Source: Undaria pinnatifida
Lineage: Eukaryota; Sar; Phaeophyceae; Laminariales; Alariaceae
Length of the DNA: 64,000 bases
Assembly (NCBI GenBank): GCA_012845835.1
Contig: JABAKD010000008.1
Location: 1,413,058 to 1,477,057 of the forward strand
Direction of reading: 5' to 3'
Shown piece by piece: positions 55,200 to 64,000 of the stretch. Position 1 is the first letter of the stretch. Each line of letters opens with the position of its first letter. The notes under the pieces were generated by a model, which was not told the DNA's origin, did no database searches, and saw only the letters and a program-made list of their open reading frames with translations. Position numbers and translations under genes: made by a program.

Positions 55200-56300
55200 G
55201 CAAAGGCTAGATCCAGAGCGAGGGGAACTCGTCGTGGGTGCGTTCAACGTTCGCACACTAGCGTTCAAGGGCGCGAACGGCAGAGGCCACGCCGAGGTGA
55301 TACTGAAGACTTGCGAGGACGCAGGTTGTGACGTCATAGGATTGCAAGAGGTGAGGCGCGATGGACAAAGTGCTTTTACGGCGGCGGGGTATGTTGTGTT
55401 TTGCTCGGACGGAGGAAAGCACGAGAAGAAGGGGAACCACGGGGTAGGCTCAGCTGTTAGAGAGTATCGTGGCAGGGATGGATAGGGGCGACGTCGCGGT
55501 TGAGTGCATCAGTGCTACATTGATGAAAGTTCGCATCCAACTTGAAGGGAAATCTAACGGTATGTCTTTTTTGTAGGCTATGCTCCCACTCTCGATAAGA
55601 GCACCAGCGAAAAAAGACCACTTTTCGAATTCACTTGGCGAGGTGGTCAAGGCGGTACCCAGCAGGGACCACCTCCTTGTCCTGATGGACGCGAATGCTC
55701 GTACCGGCATAAAAGGGATTGGGTGGACCGACAGTAAGGTAATGGGTGCATACGGACGTGATGAACTGAACGACAACGAAGAGCGACTGTTGATTCACGC
55801 AAGAGACAACTCACCCTCCTCAACACGTACTATGGTACACCCGCTCGTGGTATATCGTACACTTTCCAGAGTCCTAACCGAGGAAAAGCCCAGTACAGGC
55901 TTGACTACATACTGACACGGCCAGTGGATAGACGATTGGTACGTAATATCACTGTGCGGACCCCACCCAAGAAGAATGCTGAGTCGGACCACAATATCGT
56001 GTTCGGCAATATTCGCCTTTTGGATCGCATCGCATCGCATCGCCCAAAGAGAGTCATCAAGAACGGGCGGGCTATTGTTCTGCCAAGGTTAATGGCGGAC
56101 CCGCATCTCCGGATGAACCTCCAAGAAACGATAGCCGCCAAGCTTTCCTCACCGATACCCGGTATTACTACCGGAAGCGTTGCTGACATGACCTCACTAC
56201 TAACCGAAACTCTACTGTCGAATGCGGCCGACATAGCACCCCCTATTCGGCGCAAGCAAGTACCGAGGGGTTGGTGTGCGACCGAGGAGACGAAAGCGGA
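55200..56300 (+). pseudogene. LINE endonuclease domain
   Basis: In successive frames one reads VVGAFNVRTLAFKG (near 55235), CDVIGLQEVRRDGQ (near 55330, catalytic Glu), DHLLVLMDANARTG (near 55670, Asp and Asn) and ESDHNIVFGN (near 55985, the Asp-His pair). All four catalytic blocks of the exonuclease-endonuclease-phosphatase fold are visible, but frame changes near 55470 and 55800-55920 break the protein. Confidence 0.85.
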
Positions 56301-56378
56301 ATCGGATGCACGATGCCAGGATACGGTGCGAGGAAACGGCTTCGTTCTGCTCCAAATGATCGTGGTCTACGGTGAGCG

Positions 56379-57830
56379 TTGAAGGCGACCAGCAAACAGC
56401 TGAAACGCACGAGGGCGGAAGCTGTACAGAGGTTCTTCGAAGATTACGTCAGCCAACTCGACGGGCGTATCCGAGAAGGTGATCAGTTTGGCCTCTACAA
56501 ACATGTAATGGGGATGGATGTGGAAGGGAAGAGGACGTTTAACTCGCAGTACATCAAGGACGAGGAAGGTTGATTGCTGCGGGATAATTCCCTCATCCGG
56601 GAGCGGCGGGGTGAGATGTTTTCATGAATTCGTAAACACCAAGTCGCCGACCCTTGATTCGAGCATTGTGGATGAGCTTAAGCAGTGGCCCCCATGCAGA
56701 CCACTGGATGATGTCCGGCCTAGGTACGAAGTAGAGGAGGTGATTCGTGCGTTGGCGAACCGAAGGGCGGTAGGGCCCGATGGTCTCCCGGCCGAGCTCT
56801 TGAACGAGGTCTTGGCCGACGAAGGAGGATTGGACACGCTCGGAACGTTCCACAATATCGTCGTCGTGTGTGGAGGGGAGATGGCGTGCCGCAGCAAGTT
56901 GCAACGATTAAGGTGCTGCACAAAAAAGATTGGACAAATTGTGGCATCTATCGTGGCATCTCCCTCGTGGCTCACGCAGGCACAGTACTCCTCAAAGTCA
57001 TCGCGGGTCGCCTTGGTGGCTACTGCGAACGCGATAACATTGTGCCGGAGGAACAGTGTGGGTTCAGGCCCCAACCCTCGATGGTTGACATGATGTTCGT
57101 AGTACGACGACTGCTGGAACTGGCGCGAAAGAAGGACACCCCCATGTACTTATGCTTTATCGACCTCATCAAAGCATGTGACTCCGTCGACCGAACCCTT
57201 CTGTGGGATGCCCTTGCTCGTTTTGGCGTGCCACCGAGAATGGTCGCCGTCATCCGCCAATTCCACGACGGCATGCAAGCGTGCGTGCGGTTGGATGATG
57301 GAGAGTGCTCGGATAAGTTCGCCGTGGGGCAAGGTCTCAGGCAAGGGTGCGTGCTCGCGCCACTGCTGTTCACCATGTTTTTCACGACGGTACTCTGTGT
57401 GACCGAGAAGCGCTTCCTCTCTGATGCAGCAGTCACGGACAACATGGTGCAGCTCCAATGAAAGAAGGAGAAAGGGGAGAAGAAGGGCACACCACGCACA
57501 GGCAAAGTCGACGGGCGGGAGGGGAGGAGGAGGAGGAGGTGCAGAGGTTGTGGGGTATGCTGTACGCTGACGATGCGGACATCGTATCGCGATCATCATC
57601 GGGTTGGAGAGGATGATGACGGTGATCGCGACTGCGTGCTCGGCGTTCGGGCTTACGGTCTCCATGGCCAAACCGGAGTGCATGTGCCTGCAGACTAAAT
57701 ATGGCGGAAAGGTGTCGTTCACCATCAATGCAGCCGGCCAGGTATACAAACACACGATCGAGTTTGTGTACTTGGGCGGGGCCATCAGCACGAACAGACA
57801 CCTCAGAATCGAGATAACGCAGCGTCTTTA
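56379..57830 (+). pseudogene. LINE reverse transcriptase domain
   Basis: From 56380 come a helical linker (RAEAVQRFFEDYVSQLDGRI) and the RT blocks: [69 protein letters not shown] and MLYADDADIVSRS (YADD at 57563-57574). In the block holding the first catalytic aspartate a cysteine replaces the usual tyrosine (KACDSVDR). Frameshifts lie near 56575, 56900, 57460 and 57600, and a TAG ends the frame at 57829. Confidence 0.88.
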
Positions 57831-57831
57831 G

Positions 57832-58425
57832 AGGGCCTGGTTGTGCTTCCAGAGGTACAAGATGGAAATCTACGATCGCCCGGGTGTGCGTTTGCGGTTG
57901 AAGGTGCGGTTGCTGAAAGCCGAGGTGATCGAGACACTACTCTACGGTTCCATGACGTGGAGCCAGAACAAGCCTGAATATGACAGGCTACGACGGGTTC
58001 ACCACTCCATGCTCCTATGATGCCTCGGATGGCGGAAACGGAAGCGTGACGACCACACCCTATCGTACGCCGACGCGCTTGCCAAGACAGCTTCCGAGAG
58101 CATAGGGGCGATAGTGCGCAAACGAAGGATATTGTTTGCGGGATTCATAGCACGTATGGGGGAGGAGCGTCTGCCACTGAGGGTGATGTTTGGGGAGCTT
58201 GTTGGGGGTAAGGGCTACTCAGGCGGGCAAGAGAAGGACTGGATGGTGCACCTGAAGGATATGTCGGCCTTTGGAATGAAGTTTGAAAGGTGGCGAAAGG
58301 ATGCACAGAAGGCCGGCAGATGGTTTCGACGGGTAGAGGAGGGAGCAGAGTCATTCATGCGGAAATGGCATGACACGGAGAGATGCAGAGCCTGTTTGGT
58401 GACCCTAGATCTGAGTTACGTGTAG
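57832..58425 (+). pseudogene. LINE C-terminal region
   Basis: It reads RPGVRLRLKVRLLKAEVIET, then a stop after HHSMLL, then a frame with RKRRILFAGFIARMGEERLP and MRKWHDTERCRACL to TAG. It is the conserved tail of the polyprotein after the polymerase, of unknown function. It shows at least one in-frame stop. Confidence 0.75.
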
Positions 58426-58559
58426 GCAAGGGAGAAAGAGAAATTAAAAAGTGCGAACATAATAAATGGGACGAGCAAAAAAATAGAACAAACACAAAAA
58501 CAGTAAAATGTCCTACTACTGCAGAAATAGAAGGAACGGCATCTTAACACGACGCATCC

Positions 58560-59180
58560 TACGGCAGAGGTGGTCCTTGTTAGACGATAAAGGTATTAAG
58601 GTATACCACTTTTTGGTCGAAAATTTTCTGAATGACGGGGCTTCCTTGACCCCAAATCGTCGGAAATGCGCCATTTTTTACGGTGATTCTCGTTAAATAC
58701 CTAGGCCATGGGATTTTTCATCCGGGATCAAGTCAGTTCTTGGGTTAAGAAGGACATGTCTTAAGCTCCCAAAATGAGGAGTCTTGCAGAAAAAAAGTGG
58801 TGCACCTCTATCGGAGCACGCGTTTTTTTTCTGACGTTCCTCGCATGAATGAGGACCTGCCGTCCTCACCCCTTAACCGAGTTTTGGGAGAAAGTAAAAC
58901 AGTGCTCCCCGATGAAGAATCCCTCGGCCTAGGTGTATACGACCAAACACTTTGCAAACAGAAAGGGGTTGAATTCCGACGATTTGGGGTTAAGAATCCC
59001 CGCCATTCAGAAAATATTGTCGCCAAAAAATGGTATACCTTAATGCCTTAATAATACCTCTATCGTACCACGCGTCGAACGCTAATGGTGTTCCAACAAT
59101 GTTGACACGTTCCGTCGGTATAAACAAAAAAAAAAGGTTGACCAAAAAGGGGTACAGTACCTCTATGATATCGTAGCGTG
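58560..59180 (+). repeat. Dispersed repeat family E, several units
   Basis: Units contain 'CCAAATCGTCGGAAATGCGC', 'GGTTAAGAATCCCCGCCATT' and 'TATCGTACCACGCGTC'. The words recur at 62090-62230 and 22600-22760. No coding content. Confidence 0.65.
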
Positions 59181-59379
59181 TGTCTCAGCATGTTGGATGG
59201 TTAGCACGGTGTGCGAAGCTTCCGTGCGAAGAGTCACCGCCACCCGTTGCTTGCAGCTGCTGCTTCTGTGCTTTGCTTGCGGCCGGAGATGTCGGAGATG
59301 GTATTTTTTGTTCGGGCGCCGTCAGTCGCACCTTTAGAAGCCCCACGCTGAACTCAGCGTGTTAGCCCAGATCACGATA

Positions 59380-59920
59380 TAGATCACGCAGGTCACATAG
59401 ATCATATAGATACTACATGTGTCGTTATGATATGTTGTGAAGGATCTGTGTAGTACAGATCCAATCCAGGAAATATGTGCCTGATCATTCAGATGATAGG
59501 GCTCCCACCCGGCAACACGATCTACAGGCCATGCAGATCATACAGATAGACCAGGGGGATCTGTCTGCCCTTGAAGGCACATATCGTCTATAGATCATAC
59601 AGATCATATAGGCCCTATGGATCCTATTGATCATATATGTGTCGCTATGATATGGTGTGCAGGATCTGTGTTGGACAAATCCAACCGAGGAAACATTTGC
59701 TAGATCATGCAGACCGTACCGCTCCCACCCCGGCAACATGATCCTATAGGCCATGCACAGGCCATAGTCTAATGACCAAGGATCTATCTGCCCTGAAGTG
59801 TATAGATCATGACCTGGGATCTGTCTGCCGTGACAGACATAGATCATGAACAGGGATATATCCTGCTCTGAAATACATACATAGATCATGAACAGGGATA
59901 TACCTGCCCTGAAAGACATT
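59380..59920 (+). repeat. ATAGATCAT-rich region with a 230-bp duplication
   Basis: Bases 59395-59575 and 59625-59790 are diverged copies ('TGTGTCG.TATGATATG.TGTG', 'GGCTCCCACCC', 'GGCCATGCA'). It merges into the 48-bp array to the right. Confidence 0.75.
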
Positions 59921-60536
59921 AATAACGGAAAAGGGATCTGATCTGTCAGAGACTTGCATATGTTCATAAATTATGGAATGGGAATCTCATCTATCAGACG
60001 TGTGTATATATTCAAAGATCATGGATTAGGGATCTGATCTGCCAGACGTGTCCATATTTTCATAGATCATGGAGTAGGGATCTGATCTGCCGGATTTGTG
60101 CATATTTTCATAGGTTATGGATTAGGGATCGGATCTGTCAGACATGTGCATATTCCTATAGATCATAGAATAGGATCTCATCTGTCAGATACGTGCATAT
60201 TTTCATGATCATGGAGTAGGGATCTCATCTGTCAGAGACGTGCATATTTTTGTAGATCATGGAGTAGGGATCTCATCTGTCAGAGGCGTACATATTCGTA
60301 GATTATGGATTATGGATCTCATCTGTTAGACTTGGGCTTATTTTCGTAGATCATGGAATAGGAATGTCATCTGTTAGACGCGTACATATATTCGTAGATT
60401 ATGGAATAGGGATCTGATCCGTCAGATTTGTGCATATTTTCATAGACAACGGAATAGGGGTCTCATCTGTCAGAGCCGTGTGCATATATCATAGATCATG
60501 GAATGGGGATCTGATATGTCAGACGTGTGTATGTTT
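59920..60536 (+). repeat. 48-bp minisatellite abutting THG1 exon 2
   Basis: About 13 copies of a unit like 'ATAGATCATGGAATAGGGAT' followed by 'CTGATCTGTCAGACGTGTGC' and ATATTTTC. The last copy ends 'GACGTGTGTATGTTTTTC', only twelve bases before the exon, so the array supplies the pyrimidine tract of the splice acceptor. Confidence 0.9.
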
Positions 60537-60548
60537 TTCTTGCCGCAG

Positions 60549-60700
60549 TGTGCCCGACAAGTGATGAGCGAGTGGCCGGACTTGGTCATGGCCTTCGGAC
60601 AGAGCGACGAGTTCAGCTTCCTGCTGCCCGCGTCGAGTCCGCTGTATGGGAGACGCTCGGCCAAACTCTCGACATCGTTCGTCTCTCTATTCTCCTCCAG
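60549..60700 (+). CDS. THG1: tRNA-His guanylyltransferase, exon 2
   Basis: The acceptor TTCTTGCCGCAG precedes 60549. In phase with exon 1 it reads CARQVMSEWPDLVMAFGQSD, then EFSFLLPASSPLYGRRSAKL and STSFVSLFSS, matching the region after the first Thg1 block. GQSDEF contains the second pair of metal-binding acidic residues; RRSAKL is part of the conserved basic stretch. It ends two bases into a codon at GTGGGT. Later exons are not found in the remaining 3.3 kb and should lie beyond the window. Confidence 0.93.
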
Positions 60701-62469
60701 GTGGGTTTGTGTAATCGCGGGTGTTGCCCGGCATTTTTTTCATTATCAACGGCAAGCAAATATGTAATGAGACGATCAGTCAAGGAAAAACGTACAGCGG
60801 TCAAAGATGTGACACCGATCGTTCTGCACGAAAATCTAGTAATTTGGCGTCAGCCAAGGTAATTATGGGAAAATTGCCGTCTGTCAAGGGTTGATAGTGC
60901 CGTCTCCTGACATCGTTGACTGCAACTGTGCATCTGAAGCCCCTTTCGATGCGTGCTACCATAGATGTAGCATTGTTTTGGCTGTTTTTTTCTTCAAGAC
61001 TGAGCTCCTTGGCCACCTTGGGACGTGAGAGGGAAAACTCGACGAATACAACTGACGATTACAGCATCGACCGCACGAAGCAAAGCTGCTGGCTTCGGGG
61101 GTGGTTATAATATGTGACAACAAACACTCCAAGAAATTGCACGAGACGCGCATTGCATGATACTACTAGGTAGCCAATCTGTCGCGCCCGCATTCCAGAC
61201 GCTTAATGTATAAGGTCGCACATCTCGATCGTTTCGATCGCGTTTTTTTGAGTCTCAAAAGGGTTATAAATACCCAAAATCGCCGGAAGGTGTCATTCTT
61301 GTTGGTTAATATGCCTTTTTTGGTATGCCTAGGCCAGTGCTTTTTCCGTCGGGTTGCATTTTCGGTCTAGTCAAAATGAGTATGTCTACCCAAAATCAGT
61401 ATATCTACTCAAAATCAATACCTCGTATTTTTGGGTGAGGTATAGAGCTCCTTAAGCCAACAAGCTTGCAGCGGGGAAAACAGGTGGTCGCACCTCTACC
61501 GTCCCTTGTGTCTTTTCCATCGATTGACCGGCTCTATTCCGGAACACAAAACTGGCTTGGAGAAAAAGGAACGAGGATTGCCCCCAGTGAACGGTCCGAT
61601 GGCTTATAGGTGCACAGCGCGTACCTGGTACTTTTACTGTTGACACACCTGGTAGCTGGCATGTACTTGCCGCAAACGCGAGAGCGTGAGTTAGCAACAC
61701 TTGATGAAAAATCGACGAGCAGTGGGATTGCTGAACCCTATGAGCGATAAAAATTGCTGAAAAATTGAAGGCAAGAACCGAGGGTGGGGAAGGGGGAAGA
61801 AGGGACGACACCTGTGACCACGGCGTGTCCAGAAGCTGGAAAAGTAGAAGCGTTGTGAAGAATAAAGATTAAAATCAAAAAGTGTAACACTTGTGTTATT
61901 GCTGGGGACGCTTCGGTAGGGATTTCCCATTTGTTTTCTGGCGTTCGTCACTTGAACTCCATGGCTTCTAATGTAAAAGCTTTTGGGGGTAAGAAGCCGA
62001 AAAAAACCCGATGATCGAACAGAACCCATGGCCTAGCCATGGCCTATAGGTAAAAAAAAATATATAAGCTAAACAAGACTGACTTTCCGACGGTTTTTGG
62101 TCAAGATGGGTTAAGAAGCCCCGCCATTCGAAAAAAAAAATGTCAAAAAGTGGTATACCTTAAAACCTTATAGTGGTTCTACCTTAATACCTGTATCGTA
62201 GCATACTCAATAGACAGTCAGTCAGAAACGTGCCGACCAAAATAATTTTGGAAGATAGTGCAGCACACGCCTTTCATATAAATGTATCACGCGTCTAGCG
62301 TCCTGGTTGTTTCTGTTGTCCCCAAAATGTTTCTTGAGTTGTTCCCGCGGTAAGAGTTGCTTTTTTTGGTTCGGCCAAACGTTTCTGACCTTATGCCTGA
62401 AGACCGGCTGACCTCCTCAAGGGTGGGAATATCGGCTAGTATGGAAATTGTATGAGTATGATTGCTTTA
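60701..62469. other. THG1 intron 2, repeats only
   Basis: It contains a family F copy at 61045-61150, family H at 61680-61870 (inverted relative to 41110-41330) and family E words at 62090-62230. No exon matching the expected Thg1 continuation was seen. Confidence 0.6.
61680..61870 (-). repeat. Dispersed repeat family H, copy 2
   Basis: It is the reverse complement of 41135-41320 with few changes, including the GTTGCTAACTCACGCTCTCG end and the ACGCCGTGGTCACAGGTGTC region. Confidence 0.85.
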
Positions 62470-62610
62470 AGACTAGAGCATGGAAATGTTGGTCGGGCTG
62501 CGCAAACGAATGCCTTCGAAGTCATGTTTCGGGCGAGATATTGAGCTCCTCGTGTTTGGAGCTCAGAAACTTCTTAGAATATTCTGCACCGCTAGCGTGG
62601 GATGACTCTT
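62470..62610 (+). repeat. Dispersed repeat family G, copy 3
   Basis: It reads 'GGAAATGTTGGTCGGGCTGC', 'GTTTCGGGCGAGATATTGAG' and 'GAGCTCCTCGTGTTTGGAGC', then 'AGAAACTTCTTAGAAT'. It is the closest relative of copy 2. Confidence 0.85.
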
Positions 62611-63465
62611 TTCAGCTGGGTTTGTCGGTATTGTTGTGCCGCCGGATCGTTGATCGCTCGTACCAAAGGATCAAGCTCCAACGAACATCACCGCCAACAA
62701 TGTCGAACCTTATCCTGTAAGTACTCATATTCACCGTTGTTGAGTGAAGGTTAGCTTACGGTAGGCACCCACTTTTACTGCTGTCTCTATATCCTGCATC
62801 ACATTTTTTCGCCTAGTTTGAGGCCAAAATTGTTCTCGCTTCGAACGACTCCGAGTTTCCACATGTCACAAACGGTGGTCGTTGTAGCCGTTCTTTCTTA
62901 GCCCTAGTCAAGTTGAAAGAAAAAAAATGTATTTCCGGCGGATTTGGTAAACATGGTAGAGCGACCAGTGCTACGATAGGGTGTGTACGCTGTGTTGCAC
63001 TTCCGGGTTTCCGCTACTCGCCCGCCCGTGTCACTGTGTACCTCGCTGCAATAAAGGCTTGAGGCAATTTGTTTGGCGCGGGGTAGCTAACTACTCCATC
63101 GTGGGGTCGTATCGCAACAAAAACAAAATCACGAAACCTGAAGACCGCGGAGGGACAGGGGGGGGTCACTCGCGCGAAACCCGACCCACAGAAAAATGAG
63201 CCTCCAATGGCGACCCCCCTGTCGTAGCCTTGGTTAGCTGTCGCTAAAAAGTTTGTGTAGATGAGGCGTTTTGTAAGGGGGGGTGTGTGCGGTGGGGGAG
63301 GCCAGGGCTATGGTAAGAGGGTCACTTTTCCGGCCTCGATTTTCGCCGGCTCAGAGCCACGCTCGCGCGAGTGGCTGCGTATTGTGTGCTGTTTGGCTTG
63401 GCGATATGCACCACTGTGGAGTTGCCTGCAGTCTTGTGAGGCTGAGCCAGCAAAGTATCGTTAAG

Positions 63466-63720
63466 TAGGTCTTGGAGAAGGTGTTGAGTCGCTCGCGCTA
63501 GTCGTCCGTCTGAGAGAAGGTACTGAGTCGCTCGCGCAAGTCGTCCGTCTTGGAGAAGGTACTGAGCCACTCGCGCTAGTCGTCGGGTCTTGAAGAAGGT
63601 ACTGAGTCACTCGCGCTAGTCGCCCGTCTTTGGAGAAGGTACTGAGTCACTCGCGCTAGTCGGTACTGGGTTACTCGCGCTAGTCGGCAGTGGGTCAATC
63701 TCGCTAGTCGCCTGCACACG
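63466..63720 (+). repeat. Minisatellite, unit about 40 bp
   Basis: Five good units like 'GGAGAAGGTACTGAGTCACT' followed by 'CGCGCTAGTCGTCCGTCTT', then two or three shortened ones. Bases 62611-63465 and 63721-64000 hold nothing I can assign. Confidence 0.88.
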
Positions 63721-64000
63721 GTATTGAAGCAAGGGGTACCACCCCCTACCGAAGCCTCGGCTGGGAGGTAGAATTCCGGTCGGCTGTGGTAACAGCGATC
63801 CTTGTTTTCTTGCCGCGGTGTATATAAGAAAGTTGTTGTGGTTACATACCTGACATAACTTACCCCCTTAAGATCCCTGAAAACTCTCCCTCATTGCTAA
63901 CTCCAAGTAATTTGTCCCCGAAAATGGGTTTCCAGTGGTAGAGGGGTTATGCTCATCACGCTCGCGAAGTGATCTGTGATGTACACACTCAAAAGCGGCC

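Larger units (their letters stand above)
54710..58495 (+). mobile_element. Decayed non-LTR retrotransposon (endonuclease + reverse transcriptase)
   Basis: The element lies in the sense direction inside THG1 intron 1. It has a G+C-rich 5' part, an apurinic-type endonuclease, a reverse transcriptase and a C-terminal region ending in a short untranslated tail and A-rich end. 'FNVRTL' in the endonuclease and the short tail suggest the RTE/CR1 side of the LINEs; the clade call is inference. Several frameshifts and stops make it inactive. Its last 100 bases recur as fragments and as SINE tails elsewhere in the window. Confidence 0.88.

Noticed and set aside
57160-57574. Active reverse transcriptase gene
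   Set aside because: The catalytic blocks are visible but lie in different frames with stops, and one conserved tyrosine is replaced; the copy is dead.
59485-59967. 160-codon minus-strand open frame
   Set aside because: It lies within the ATAGATCAT repeat region and shows repeat-derived residues only.
59920-60536. CRISPR array
   Set aside because: Units are diverged along their whole length with no constant repeat and variable spacer, and the genome is eukaryotic; it is a minisatellite.

Overview
The window looks like nuclear DNA from a photosynthetic stramenopile (ochrophyte), possibly a brown alga. One gene encodes a protein with a secretory signal followed by a phenylalanine-led plastid transit peptide and a thylakoid-lumen signal, the layout used by algae with secondary red plastids. 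Genes are split by GT-AG introns, often with GTGAGT-type donors, and introns run from 0.5 kb to more than 12 kb. Most of the remaining DNA is transposon debris, minisatellites and inverted repeats. The species call is inference; no rRNA or organelle marker is present to settle it.

Layout. 1-4.8 kb: a decayed Helitron on the minus strand, followed by a 330-bp near-perfect palindrome. 5.3-8.2 kb: tandem and direct repeats. 10-11.4 kb: a small single-span membrane protein (plus). 13.8-17.3 kb: a four-exon lumen protein gene (minus), fully reconstructed here at 177 aa. 19.6-20.6 kb: a one-exon AP2-domain protein (plus). 23.5-34.7 kb: scattered minus-strand exons that probably form one gene for a membrane-anchored protein of unknown function; at least one exon is unresolved. 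38.05-47.45 kb: a five-exon minus-strand gene (179 aa, unknown function). 47.64 kb onward: THG1, the tRNA-His guanylyltransferase, transcribed divergently from that gene. THG1 exons 1 and 2 lie 12.7 kb apart and the gene runs off the window.

The THG1 intron holds a decayed endonuclease/reverse-transcriptase LINE (54.7-58.5 kb), a palindromic MITE, inverted-repeat elements and a 48-bp minisatellite that reaches the exon 2 splice acceptor. A tRNA-derived SINE family (30.8 kb and 45.5 kb) shares its 3' tail with this LINE, suggesting that a related LINE mobilised it. At least five other dispersed repeat families recur across the window, together with a 2.5-kb AT-rich satellite-like block at 41.9-44.4 kb.

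The identifiable genes are unrelated housekeeping, plastid and regulatory genes rather than an operon or pathway. Exon calls come from reading frame, splice-site consensus and phase compatibility only; no transcript data or database search was available.
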